NCBI RefSeq assembly: GCF_035222275.1
Contig: NW_026946359.1
Location: 3,348,001 to 3,412,000, forward strand
Direction: 5' to 3'
DNA length: 64,000 nucleotides
From: Podospora bellae-mahoneyi
Lineage: Eukaryota; Ascomycota; Sordariomycetes; Sordariales; Podosporaceae
Shown here piece after piece: positions 1-10,574 of this stretch (position 1 is its first letter; every line of letters starts with the position of its first letter). The notes beneath the pieces are model-generated. The model saw only the letters and a program-made list of their open reading frames with translations. It did no database searches and was not told the DNA's origin. Made by a program: the position numbers and the translations under genes.

Positions 1-212
1 GTCTCACTGACACCTCAGCCTGACCCGACTATTCCGCCGGCTACCGTACCGCCACGTTCCTGCGCCCTCCCTGTCTGGAAGTTTTTATTACTTTTTGGCT
101 TATTATTAGCCCCTGGGGAATTTTTTTTTCTCTCTCTCCCTCTCTCTTTTCGCTTCTCCAGACACAAACCCCCTCTAACAGTCACAGTCTACCTACTACT
201 ATCCCGCACGAA

Positions 213-236
213 ACGAACGAACGAACGAACGAACGA
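213..236. repeat. (ACGA)6 microsatellite in a 5' leader
   Basis: Six perfect tandem copies of a 4-bp unit end seven bases before the start codon of the first gene, so the tract is probably transcribed as the end of its 5' leader. Upstream, bases 1-212 hold promoter sequence with a CT-rich block near 128-160 and no coding signal that I can see. Confidence 0.8.
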
Positions 237-242
237 CGCACG

Positions 243-902
243 ATGGCCACCACCTCTAGGATTTTGACCCGAGCTTTGCCTGCTCTGCGCATGATGAGCA
301 CGACGGCTGTCAGGAGGGACGCGGCCGTTGCCGGGGCGGTTCCCCTGCCCGCGAGGAAGCCCGTTGGGGCGTTGAGAGGGGGGTGAGTTTTCAATTCCTG
401 GGGGAGGGGTGAGGGGGATGGGGGATGTGGGCTAATAATGGTGATGGACAGGCTCTTTGGCTTCTTCTTCGGCAGCACCTTGGCCGGCGCGGGCGTGTAC
501 TATTACGCCGTGCAGGAGTACAAGGCTTCGAACGAGCTGCTGACTGAGGATATTTACGTGCGTGTTTGCATTTGATTCTTCTGCACTCTTTGTTTTGAAC
601 TTTATCCAATTTTTGAATTTTTTTTTGAATTTTTTGGACTGCTGGAGGGGGTTTTTCCAACAGTTTTGATACACGACTTTACACCGGGAGAGAACACCAA
701 CAAAAAAAAAAAAAAAAAAAAAAAGAAAGACTAGATTTCTAGACTTTGCTTTTTCTAGATGGAGTGATAGAAGGAGAGGAGTGATTGGGCATTTTTGACT
801 GACGACTGGGGACAGACTCTGCAGCGTTCGGTGGAGAGGTTGAGCGAGTATATCACTGCGATGGAGCAAAAGATGGAGTTGTTGGAGAAGAAAAAGAGGT
901 AA
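243..902 (+). CDS. Small putative mitochondrial single-pass membrane protein
   Basis: Three exons (243-382, 452-557, 816-902) join in frame to give 110 aa. The first about 47 residues are rich in Arg, Ala and Ser/Thr and nearly free of acidic residues, as in a mitochondrial presequence. A glycine-rich hydrophobic segment (LFGFFFGSTLAGAGVYYYAV, about residues 48-67) could span a membrane once. The C-terminal 45 residues form an amphipathic, heptad-like helix ending in EKKKR. From memory, proteins with the pattern YYY..EYK.SNELLTEDIY occur across Pezizomycotina without an assigned function. Inner-membrane location is inference. Intron 2 (258 nt) is long for this window and carries a long A-tract. 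Start: first ATG after the CGAA leader repeat. Confidence 0.75.
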
Positions 903-1506
903 AAGAAGGGAGGTATGGGAAAAGTTTTGGCGCTGGGAGGAAAATACGGGGGATACATGCAATGGATTTTGGGGAGGAAGAGAAAGGGGGAGGAGGATTA
1001 ATCGGGAGGGAGTCTGTTTTTTTGGAAGGATGAACGAGCAAGCAAGCAAGCAAAGCAAGCAAAGCAAGAACTATTACATCGGAAAAGAATGCTACTGATG
1101 GATGGTTGGAGGCGCAATATCAAGTTTTGAGGTTTTGATTTGGGTGTGAACATGTGAAGGGATGTGTATGTGTATACTGTGGAATGGTTTGATATTCTGC
1201 ATGATGCAGCTGGGTCCCCTATCAATCCAAAAGTGATGAGAATCAGTGACACGACTTGTCCGATGTATTGGCAAGACGTGAGGTGAGACGTTGGGAGTTT
1301 AACATGTGTTTGTCGTCATTAGTGGGCTAGTCTTGCCTAGCCAGCAAGGTTCCCCAGCCAGACTTCTTGGGGCTGGGCTCCGCAATTGATTTTCCTTCTT
1401 GAACCACCCACCTACATCTACCCGGCCAAAACACTTCCCGCGACACGGTTTGCGCGTCGACCTCCTCCCGCAACTCCCCACCACCATCACCACCACCTCC
1501 TCCAAA
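903..1506. other. Intergenic, tandem genes; no feature recognised
   Basis: This is the 3' flank of the small membrane-protein gene and the promoter of the SWC6 gene. It holds an irregular CAAG/CAAAG repeat near 1030-1072 and nothing that reads as coding. Apparent reading frames on the minus strand are low-complexity. Confidence 0.6.
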
Positions 1507-2595
1507 ATGAACAACTTTGGCGTCATAGAAGTAGCCTCGACAGCAACAAAAACCACCCCCGGTTGGGCCTACGTCCCCGACACCGGCCCCTCCCTGTCAG
1601 CCACCGCCCTCCAGCCAAAGAACCGCAAACGAGCCGCGCGGAATACCCAGCCTGGGCTGAGCTTGTCCGACTTGACAGCTCGACAAGAAAACAAGTTGAG
1701 GAAAGATCTCGAGGCGCTGAATCGAGACAATCAGAGGGATGTGAGCATTCCTGTTCCGAGTAGCAGTAGATCGTGTACGTTTCCACCCCCCCCATATTTT
1801 TTTCCCCTTCCCCTAGAAGAGTGGCGGTAGTCTAATGCTTTGGGTTGGGTTGGGTTGGGGGAAAATTTAGCACAGAAACACACCCCCACCGTCCGAAAAA
1901 TCCTCCAGTCTCAAAAGACGTTTGCGAACCATCTCGATGATTACCAGGCTCTGCTCGCGCTGGCGGAGAGTAACCCCGCCGCGGTGGTGAACAATCCGTT
2001 GCTTTTCCTCAATAAACCAGTGGTGGCGACTCCGCAGGCGAAGAGTGCGAGTCCTGCTCCGGTGAGGGAAAAGGGTGGGAGTAAAAGGGGGCAGGCGGCT
2101 GCTAAACGGGCGGCGGTGAAGGCGGCGGCGGCGGCGGCGGCGGAGGAGGAGGAGGAGGAGGAGGAGGAGAGGAAAAGGGCCAGACAACTCGCGGCGGAAG
2201 GGGAAGATGTGGAAATGATTGATTCTCCTGCTGCTCCTCCGGACGAGGTAGAGAAGCTGGTTGAGACGTATCCGGCGGATGGGACGATTCTGCCGGCTTA
2301 TAGGAAAAGGCCGCCGGCGGCGCATCCGGGGGATGACGATCCTTTGCTTGTGTCGGTTGTTCCGAGTTTTCCGACGGATGAGGAGCTGAGGAGCTTGATG
2401 ACGGCACCGCCGTTGAGTTACATGGACTCGAGGGCTTCTTTTGGGGAGGAGGGGGAGAGGTACCCGATCAGGGTGTTTTGCGAGATGTGCGGGTATTGGG
2501 GTAGGGTCAAGTGTATGAAGTGTGGGGTGAGGGTTTGTGGGCTGGATTGTTTGGAGGGGCATAAAGAGGAGTGTGTTACTAGGTATGGGCTTTGA
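1507..2595 (+). CDS. SWC6: SWR1-complex subunit with HIT zinc finger (Swc6/Vps71/ZNHIT1 family)
   Basis: Two exons (1507-1774, 1871-2595) separated by a 96-nt intron give 330 aa. The C-terminus is a HIT-type zinc finger starting at CEMCGYWGRVKCMKCG and continuing with the remaining Cys/His ligands to the end (about residues 296-330). In Vps71/ZNHIT1 the HIT finger also sits at the very C-terminus, and these proteins bridge Swc2/Arp6 in the SWR1 complex that deposits H2A.Z. The middle holds an alanine tract followed by a Glu/Arg tract (coded at about 2110-2180) made of simple triplet repeats, a likely site of length variation. The length fits the family. It converges with the Kelch gene, leaving a 315-bp gap. 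Confidence 0.85.
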
Positions 2596-2910
2596 GGATA
2601 TGGAAGAGGGGTGTTTGGGATTATATATGGTTGGAAACAATGATACCCTGGAGTTTTTGGTTGTGGAAGGGATCTGGTCTGGTTCAAGTGTGGTTTGGAA
2701 ATACCCAAATTCAATGACCAAATCAACGACAAGTTGATCCAAGTCTGCTTATTCATTTCATGCAACATGAACAAGAGTCAAGCATGTCTGGGGGATGTGG
2801 TATCAACAAGCCTAGCTGGGTCAGGTTTAACTTGCACAGCATCAACAAAGATCCCAAGCCGGAGCTAAACCACTTGGTACAAACAATTCACATCACGAAC
2901 CCCAACCCAA
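2596..2910. terminator. Convergent 3' flank of SWC6 and the Kelch gene
   Basis: 315 bp between two stop codons that face each other. It must contain both polyadenylation regions. I see no coding potential and no consensus signal that I would place with confidence. Confidence 0.45.
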
Positions 2911-5132
2911 TCAACGCCTCCTCGCAGCACCACCCCCGTGCCCACCACCATCGGCCCTATCAGCAAGCGAAACCACCTCCCCAATCCCGGCAGCCTCCTG
3001 CTCGTCCTCCATAGCCGTGATCTCCTCCCTGCAATCCCACCACTTCTCCTCGCTCAGCTCGAAAGCCTTGGACTTGATCTCTTTGATGCTCAGCGTCTCA
3101 GGCTGGATGTTCTTCCACCTCAGATTGGTCATCAAAATCTCCTGCCACTCGTTCGACGTCCTCTGGAAAAAGTCCCTGCGGCTCTCAAACGGTCTCGGAT
3201 GAGGCAAGCCGTCATCCACCACTTCATCTTGCTCCTCAGCGGCAGCGGCAGCAGTCTCCGCCTCCCCGTGTTCTCGTTCCGAAGGAGTAGATTCCGCGTC
3301 AGCGGCCGAAGAAGCGGGAGCTTTCCTCCCGCGTTTGGAAGGGGTGAAGGGCTTGCTGTTGTTCTTTTCAATACCGCCCTCCATTTCTTCATCTTCACCT
3401 TCATCTTCTTCCTCTTCCGAGTCGGAGTGATCTTCCTCGTCGTCATCCTCGTCATCATCATCTTCATCCTCGGATTCCTGTGGTTCACAGTCTCAGTCGA
3501 TACGTTCCGCAGTTTGCGACGCTCGAAACTTACAATCCAGTCTGGCAAAGGCCTATTGAAAATCTCCTTGCACCCATCCAACTTCCCAAGGTCAATCGCG
3601 TACATGTCATCAAAAATGACATCCCTGCCCCCCTTGTCCATAATCCCGCCGTAAATATACAACACATCATCCTGCACCGCAAGCTGAGCGTTAAACCTCG
3701 CATGAGGCAGCTCATTGCTGACAGGAAACTCCTTCCTGGCCGGCGGTTCGTCAGGTTCCTGTTCACCAGGCAGGTCAATATCCATCACATCATCATCATC
3801 ACCACCACCACCACCAGCAGTAAGCTTCGCCAAAGACCTCAGCAATTCCTCCTCATTAGCCTGCCGATTCCCCCTTCTCCCTCCACGCTCACCACCACCA
3901 CCACCCCCCTTTTTCCCAGCATTATTAGTCCTCGGTTTCCTCAGTCCAAGAGGAAAGAACCTGTTCCGCTCAATATTCCACGCGAAAAGCTGGTTGAAAA
4001 AATCAGAGTCGACATCCTCCTCCGTCTCCTCATGATCATGCACACCCCCAAACATGATCCCTCTCCCCTTGTGGAACGCCATCGCGGCGCCGGTACGGGG
4101 TGGGTTGGGCGCGTTGGCCGGTTTTTTTCTTCGCTCCCATCTCACTGTTGGAAGGGTACCCTGTGGCGCGTCCGACGGCGGGGGAGTGACACGCAGAAAA
4201 AAACAATCCGTGTGGATCATGCCCACCACTTTTGTCATTTTGGCTCCATGACCGCCGCCCTTTGACTTCTTGCCCGATTGCTGCCCGCCTTTTCCCGCGC
4301 CGGGGTTGACCTTGACCCGGGAGAAACCGCCGTACAGGACGGCGCCCTGGTCGTGGGGCAAGAAAGTGAAGCTGGACCGGGGATCGGGCTTGAGCTGGGC
4401 CGGGGGGAGGGAGGGGGTGTGCCAGACAAAGCTGGTGGTGTCATAAATCCAGACGTCACCGAGGTACTTGTGATCGCCGGTTGTTTCTTGGAATCCTCCA
4501 AAGAGGATGATGTACTGCTTGTAGTAGGTCAGGCGGTGACCCGACCTGGCCGGGGGGGATTTCCCTTTCGTCTCGACGCGGGTCCACTCTTTGGTCGAGC
4601 AGTCGAGCTTCCAGAAGTCGGAGTAGTGGTAGAAGGTTCCTTGCTTGGGGGAGGAGAACTCGCCGCCGAAGAGGTAGATGGACTTGGAGTCGTTGCCGCC
4701 GCGGCACCAGGCGTGGGAGGACCTGGGGAGGGGGGCGTTGGGGGAGGTGATGGAGCGCCACTCGTCCTTGTCGATGTAGTAGACATAGAGCTTGTTGAAG
4801 AAGCTGGCGCGGGCGCCGTCGTAGAGCTCGCCGCCGAAGAGGAGCAGCTGGTTGGAGTTGACGGGGTTGGCGAGGAAGGAGGCGTAGCTGCTGACGGGGG
4901 GTGGGGCGTCGAGGACTGTCTCGGTGATTCTGTGGTGCTGCTCTTGCTGCAGGCGCATCTCCTCGAGGACGGCATCGAGATCGACGTCGTCGTCCGAGTC
5001 GACGTCGCCGTTGTTTTTGGACGCCTTGGACTTTGACTTTTTGTCCGCCTTTTTCTCTTGCTTTTGCTTCTTCTCGGCGAGCTTGGCCTGTTTGGACTCG
5101 GACTTGCCCTTTTTTCCCTTTGCCTTGGCCAT
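2911..5132 (-). CDS. KEL3: Kelch-repeat protein with C-terminal DUF4110 (Kel3/KLHDC4-like)
   Basis: Exons 5132-3534 and 3477-2911, joined across a 56-nt intron (donor GTAAGT, acceptor CACAG), give 721 aa. The N-terminus is a Lys-rich stretch (MAKAKGKKGKSESKQ...). At least six Kelch blades follow, visible as LLLFGG, IYLFGG, IILFGG, AVLYGG, IMFGG and IYGG motifs (about residues 85-530). Then come an extreme Asp/Glu run, an Ala/Glu linker and a C-terminal domain around RPFESRRDFFQRTSNEWQE that matches DUF4110. This order is that of yeast Kel3 and human KLHDC4. Kel3 is a cytoplasmic protein of poorly defined role. Without the intron the frame would run on into a Lys/Met-rich stretch and lose the conserved C-terminal domain, which supports the splice. 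Confidence 0.88.
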
Positions 5133-5954
5133 GGCGGACGAGACGTCGGGTGAGACGTGTGAGTGAGATGTGTTTCTGAGGTGAGGGTGAGAAGAAGACT
5201 TTGTGAGGTGCGGAGAAGTAGCTATGCGATGTCGTTGAGAGGCGTCTCCACCTTTCAGAAACTGCAGGTGGTTGTCTGAATCAGGTTGTTGTGATGATGG
5301 AACAAGAGAAAAAGCTCAGTGTGTTCAAGAAATAAGAAGCAAAGCTGGTATATCGATTTTGTTGGACTCAAATCAAGCTGGATACACACTTGATATTTCA
5401 ACTTTGGCCAAGTGTGAGTAAGAAGGACAAAGACAGCGCTTTTTGTACTCTGCAAGTCTCTCAACCCCCCCCCCCACCGACTGCCACAACCCCCACAACA
5501 CAGAAGACATGGAAGCCTTTCGTAAACACCAGGAAACTACCTCTACACCTCTATCCTTCAAATATATTCTCATATCATCCAACACCAAATGCCATCACAG
5601 TGCCCAAAACAAAACCCAAAACAGCAAACGCTCACAAACCCCGAACCTTGCCCAACGCCACCCAAATAAAGCCTAGCGCCCCTCCACCCCCAGCTGCCAC
5701 TCAAAATCGTCAGCCCTATCGCCCTCCTGGCGCGCAGTTCCTGTCAGCTTCTAGGCTTCAGCTCTTCTTGGTCTGGGGGAAATTGGGCCACCGGCTTACA
5801 TTCAATAAGATTAAACAAAAAGCTTTGGGTCTCCCTCGCTTTTTTCTTTTCTTTTTTTTTTTTTTTTCACGCGTCTCTTTTCCTTCGTTTTCTTACCGGC
5901 GTTCTGTTCTTCCCTCCATCACGCTCATTTTCCACAACCCATTGAGAGACCATA
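5133..5954. other. Divergent promoter region between the Kelch and WSC genes
   Basis: 822 bp between two divergent start codons. The half next to the WSC gene has a long pyrimidine tract (about 5838-5868), common before fungal transcription starts, followed at once by an ACGCGT hexamer. No gene recognised. Confidence 0.6.
5869..5874. promoter_or_regulatory. ACGCGT hexamer (MCB-like) upstream of the WSC gene
   Basis: A single palindromic ACGCGT lies 80 bp before the WSC start codon, directly after a poly-pyrimidine tract. The hexamer is the MluI cell-cycle box bound by MBF in yeasts. One copy may be chance, so function is inference. Confidence 0.25.
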
Positions 5955-6514
5955 ATGATGAAGCTTTTCACCCTCCTGTTTTCATCCCTCCTCGGCCTCC
6001 TCGTCGCCGCCCAGAATGACGATAACACACAGAAACAAGTCACCATCCTGGCCGGCGGCCAAGGCTACGCCTACCACGGCTGCTACACCGAAACAACCGA
6101 TCTCTTCGTCAACACCACCTCCCGCCGCGCCCTCGACGGCGGCAGCAACAGCGTGCAGCCCGACATCATGACGGTCGAAAAGTGCTGGGAGTTCTGCGGC
6201 AAGGGGTCGTATAAATACGCCGGGTTGGAGTACTCCAGGTGTGTTGTCTCACTCGCTCACTTACACTCATGCGGCGTGACTGACATGTGCGTAACAGAGA
6301 ATGCTGGTGCTCCCAAACCCTGTCAACCCTCTCCACCAAGGTCTCCGACAAGGAATGCGACCTCCCCTGCGACGGCAACAGCACCCAGTCCTGCGGCGGG
6401 AGCCTCAAGTTGACCCTTTATATCACCAGCGCAGCCGCCAGTCTTGCCGGGGATCTTTCATTGTTGGTAACGTTCGGAGCAGTGGGGATGATGGTGTTTG
6501 ATTCTGTCTTCTAA
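5955..6514 (+). CDS. Secreted or GPI-anchored WSC-domain protein
   Basis: Two exons (5955-6238, 6298-6514) give 166 aa. Residues 1-20 are a clear signal peptide (MMKLFTLLFSSLLGLLVAAQ). A single WSC domain follows, with the spaced cysteines in YHGCYTE, CWEFCG, YAGLEYSRECWCS, CDLPCDG and SCGG (about residues 36-130). The C-terminus is a short small-residue stretch (SAAASLAGD) and a hydrophobic tail ending at the stop, as expected for a GPI-anchor signal. WSC domains bind cell-wall carbohydrate and occur in wall-stress sensors. This protein lacks the Ser/Thr-rich stalk and cytoplasmic tail of Wsc sensors, so it is more likely a wall or surface protein than a sensor. Two adjacent ATGs open the frame. 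Confidence 0.85.
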
Positions 6515-6632
6515 ACCCGCCCCCACCTCTTCTCAAAACATAGTAATGTAATGTATATATGACACACACCAAGCGAACCACACTGTTCAGAATACGCGTC
6601 CTGTTGGGGTAACCATCCATCTTATTTATTCC

Positions 6633-9600
6633 TTACCCAGTATCCATCCCCCCCAACCCCCTCTCCCTCACCCCCTCCCCAACAAACCCCCTGATCCCCT
6701 CCACCGCCTCCTCCCACCCTTTTCTCCCCTCCTCCGTCTCCGTCTCCTCCTCAACCAACCACCCCAACCACCTAACCAACCCCCTCGCCTTCTCCATATC
6801 CCTCTCCACCGTCACCACCCCCTTGACATACCCTCCAAAAACCTCCACATCCGTCTCATGCGGCCCCTCCTCCTTATTCATCTCAAACCACGCCCTCACC
6901 ATCTTTTTGACCTCCTCCAACTCCGTCACCTTCCCCTCCTCCCCCGTGAACGCCAGCTTCAGCGGCCTCCCAAACTGCAAAGTCTTCTGTTGCGGCGGTG
7001 CGGGAGGTCGACGGTGGTGATGATGCGCAGCGTCAACAGTCAACTTCCTCCTGCGGTGATCGTCAATCACCTCCCTCCGCATATCCTCCGGCAAAGCCGC
7101 CAGCACTTCAGGGTCGAGATCCTCGACCGCACCGGGGACGGCACGGGTAAAGTTTGTTTGAAAGAGTCTGGCCCCCCCGGAACCGGATTGTTTGCCCCGA
7201 CTGGAAAGGGATTTACCGCCCCCCCGTTTGGGGGAGGGGGGAGGTCGTTCTTCAGAGAGGTGGTGGATTGTCCCGTTTTTTCGGGGGGATTGCGGACGGA
7301 CTGCTTGTCGAGAGGGCAGCTGGCTTTGCCGGGCTGGACCGCCGCCGTATTGAGCCCATATCTCTGCTCTCATGTCTTCTGGGAGGGAGTGAAAGACTTC
7401 GGGGTCGACGTCGGGGGGGACTTCCTCTGCCGTGGCCGGGCTGGCGGAGCGGGATTTCGCAGCAGGGGTAGGGGAGGTGGGACGTTTGGCTCGGGCGATT
7501 AGTTTGCTGCGGACATCCTGGGGGAGTGCGGCTAGGACGGCAGGGTCGACTTGGGAGGGGAGGATGAACTGTGTTCCTCGGACGTTGAGCGGGGCATTGG
7601 CCTTTTCGTCGGCAGCGTTGGCTTCTGCGAGGGCGAGTGCCGGGTGGACTCTGGGTTTCTTGGGTGTTAATGGGTCTTCGGTGATGGGGTCGTGTTCGAC
7701 TTCATGCCCTGAGGAGGATGAACGTTTGAGCTGGTACGGAACGTGGTCGTCGACAATCTGTTCCCTCTCTCTCCTCGGTGGCGGAGGCTGAGCAGCAACA
7801 GCATTGCCAAAATTTAGCTTCTTCTGACTGCCCTCTGGCGCTGCTGACGGTTTGATGTGGTTAAGCTTGGTCATCTGGACCCCTATGCCTCTCAGATCTC
7901 CAGGGCTGAACTTGTGAGACCGTAAGATCCCAACCGCCTCCTTCCCGATCACCTCGGCATCACACGTCGCCACCCCAAAGCTCGCGCTCTTGGTGAAAGT
8001 ATCGCACTTCCCGTGACCAAGATGCTTCGCCGGATCCAAAGGCGCATCCAACGACCGCCTCATGATCTTCACGGTCAACAGCTTCCCCTTCACCCCCTCG
8101 GCCAAAAGTCTCTTCTCCAACTCCCCACACAGATTCCTCACAAACTCCTCCGCCTCCTCCTGACTGACAAACCTGATCCCCCAGTTCACATCCGCCGAGA
8201 CCGACTTCCTCACCGGCTGCTCCCCCAACTCGCTCCTATCAACCCCCCTCGCATAATCCCACAACCTCTCCCCCGTCTTCGGCCCCAGAACGCTCACCAA
8301 CCTCTCCCTCGTCGTCCCCCTTATATCCTTCACAAACCTGATCCCCATCTCCTCCAGCCTCCCCCCAATACTCCCCGCCACCCCAGGCAGCCCCTCCACC
8401 CCCAACTCCCCAATCGAATCCAACACCTCCTCCGGCCGAATCTGATGCTGCCCCGCCGGCTTCGCCTTCCTCAGCGCAACCTTGGCCAGCAGCACATTCC
8501 CCCCGATCCCCACCGAAACCTCACACCCCGTCCTCCTCCTCACCTCCCCCCTCAACCCCCTCGCAATCTCCTCCGCCTTTTCCTGCTCCCGACAAACACT
8601 CCCCTCACCAACCCCCACCCCCGTCGACCCAACCTCCCTCAACACCACATCCGTTACATCAACCAACGCCTCATCAATGCTGACACTCTGCACCACACCC
8701 CCCACCCCCAACAAAACCTGATAAAAAACCTCGCTCGCCTTTTCATACCCCGCAAAGTCGTACGGCAAGACCTTCAACCCTGGGCAGAGCTCCAGCGCGC
8801 GCTTCATCCACATGCCGTTTTTGACGCCGAATTTCCTCGCGGGGTAGTTGCAACTGGCAATCTCGGAGCCGGTGCCGGAACCGTGGGCTACGACGGTGGG
8901 TTTGTCGGCGTATTCGGGGCATTTCTGGAGCGAGATGGCGCAGAAGAAAGAGTCAAAGTCTACGTGGAGGATGTATCTTCTCTGGTTGGGTTTCCGCTTG
9001 CTGGAAGGACGGGAGCATGATTGCGAGGTTAGTTTCTGGAGGCGGGATTTGAGGTCAGATTTCCAGGTTGAGAGGTGGTGGAGACGAGAGGTGGCGTAGT
9101 ATTTTGATAAAAAGTCGGGGTTGGCGGTGGAGGATTCGCGGACTTTCGGGTCGGAGAGGAGGAGGGCGTTGTGTTCTTCCGAGGTTAGGGGTTTGTTTGG
9201 GATGGGTTTGGGTGGTGGTGGTGGTGGTGGTGGTGGTGCCATGGGGTCGGGAGAGGGTGGTTTTTGGGCTGATCTGGGAGGTTCGTTTTGAGGTTTTGAG
9301 GGTGTGTCGAGGTCCACGGCATCGTCGATGTCGTCGATATCCTGGGGCTTGGAGTTGTGGGTTTTGAAGGCTGGTCTTGGTTGAAAGGGGCTGCTGGACT
9401 GTTGTGAGGCTAGTTGGGAGGACTTTTGGAACTGGCTGTTGTAGAAGCTATCACGGGTTTGTTCTCGATAGCCCGTGGGAGACTTCGATTGGGGTTGTTG
9501 GCTCGTCATTTTGTTTCCGTCAAACTTGATGGTCTTTTGCCGTGGGCCTTGTTCGATGACGCGGTAGTCGGTCCATGGTAACAGCTTTCCGGCTTGGATG

Positions 9601-10083
9601 GAGTCTACCACCCAGGACGGCTTGACGACACGGTAGTTGGTGAAGTCGACGGACTTCTTTGGCGGCATGGCCGAGGCGATGATATGTGTTGCCGTGGTTT
9701 TGCCATCGAGGTATTGCAGAAAGCCAGCGCCATGTTGAACGAGCTCTTTGTGAAGGCTATAGACCTTATGCATCAGTTATGAGATCCGGATACTAAATAT
9801 ATATATATATATGTGGTCTTGGAGAAAAAACTCACACATGAAGAGGAGGTTGAGTGTACCCCGTGACATGCGCCACGATTCCCTTGAAGATCTGCGGCTT
9901 ATCGCCCTTTTCTGCGCGATACTCGACGTCGAGGTTCTGAAGCTTGAGTTTCTTTCTCCGAAAATAGTCGCCAAATCCCCCAAAGGCGCTGGCCTCGTAT
10001 TCCTCTCCGCCTTCATCGGCAAACTCATGGCTCGCGATGCGCTTCTGCACCGCAGCCGAGTTCTTTTCCAAGCGACTCCCCAT
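6633..10083 (-). CDS. REV1: REV1 deoxycytidyl transferase (Y-family translesion polymerase)
   Basis: Exons 10083-9838 and 9764-6633, joined across a 73-nt intron, give 1125 aa. The order is: N-terminus MGSRLEKNSAAVQKRI; a BRCT domain (about 60-145, QYLDGKTTATHIIAS and WVVDSI); a linker with a proline run; a Y-family palm with VDFDSFF near residue 350 and SIDEALVD near 447; the little-finger region; and three ubiquitin-binding motifs (VDPAVLAALPQD, VDPEVFHSLPED, LDPEVLAALPED, near 822, 865 and 963). A C-terminal helical region follows that would bind Pol zeta. REV1 inserts dCMP opposite lesions and scaffolds translesion synthesis in the nucleus. The intron interrupts the BRCT domain; the donor is GTGTGA, with GTGAGT 2 nt on that would break the frame. 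The open frame extends upstream to 10140 but without an ATG. Confidence 0.93.
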
Positions 10084-10574
10084 GTCGGATAACCAAAACT
10101 GTTGTAGACGCGGTTGAGCGATAACAATGACATCATCCAACGGCAGCTGAGAGAGGTGTTGGTGACGGTTTCATGTCGATGAAAAGACCAAATACCGTCA
10201 AGTCAGTCGACGAAAAAGATATCGTATCAAATAACTGCCGTTACTCCCAAAAAGCAACCAACACTCAGCCGAGTTTGCTCTCACTCCAAGTGGCAAAGAA
10301 CCTCTTTGGCCTGTCTGTCCCCAAAGGCCCCGTTTCCGGCCTTGATGCCTGCCCCACCTCACAACGCGTGGTCCCGTGACTGGACCCTTTGCAACTACAA
10401 CTAGCTAACCCACTGTAACCATGACGCCTAAACCCGCGCCCCACTTATGTTTAGTTATACGTGCTTAGCCTTGCAAGGTTCCTTGCGCTCGCTTTGCGAC
10501 AAAGCTTCTTCAACACCAAACAAAATATCAGCTCTTTTCCACCCAGAGCGCATTGCACATCCTTACTCCCCAAA
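10084..10574. other. Divergent promoter between REV1 and the RED-like gene
   Basis: 491 bp between two divergent starts. No conserved element is recognised. The RED-side leader is AC-rich just before the ATG. Confidence 0.5.

Noticed and set aside
10084-10140. Upstream extension of REV1 by 19 codons
   Set aside because: The frame is open but begins with TTG; the first ATG at 10083 gives the family-typical start MGSRLEKN.
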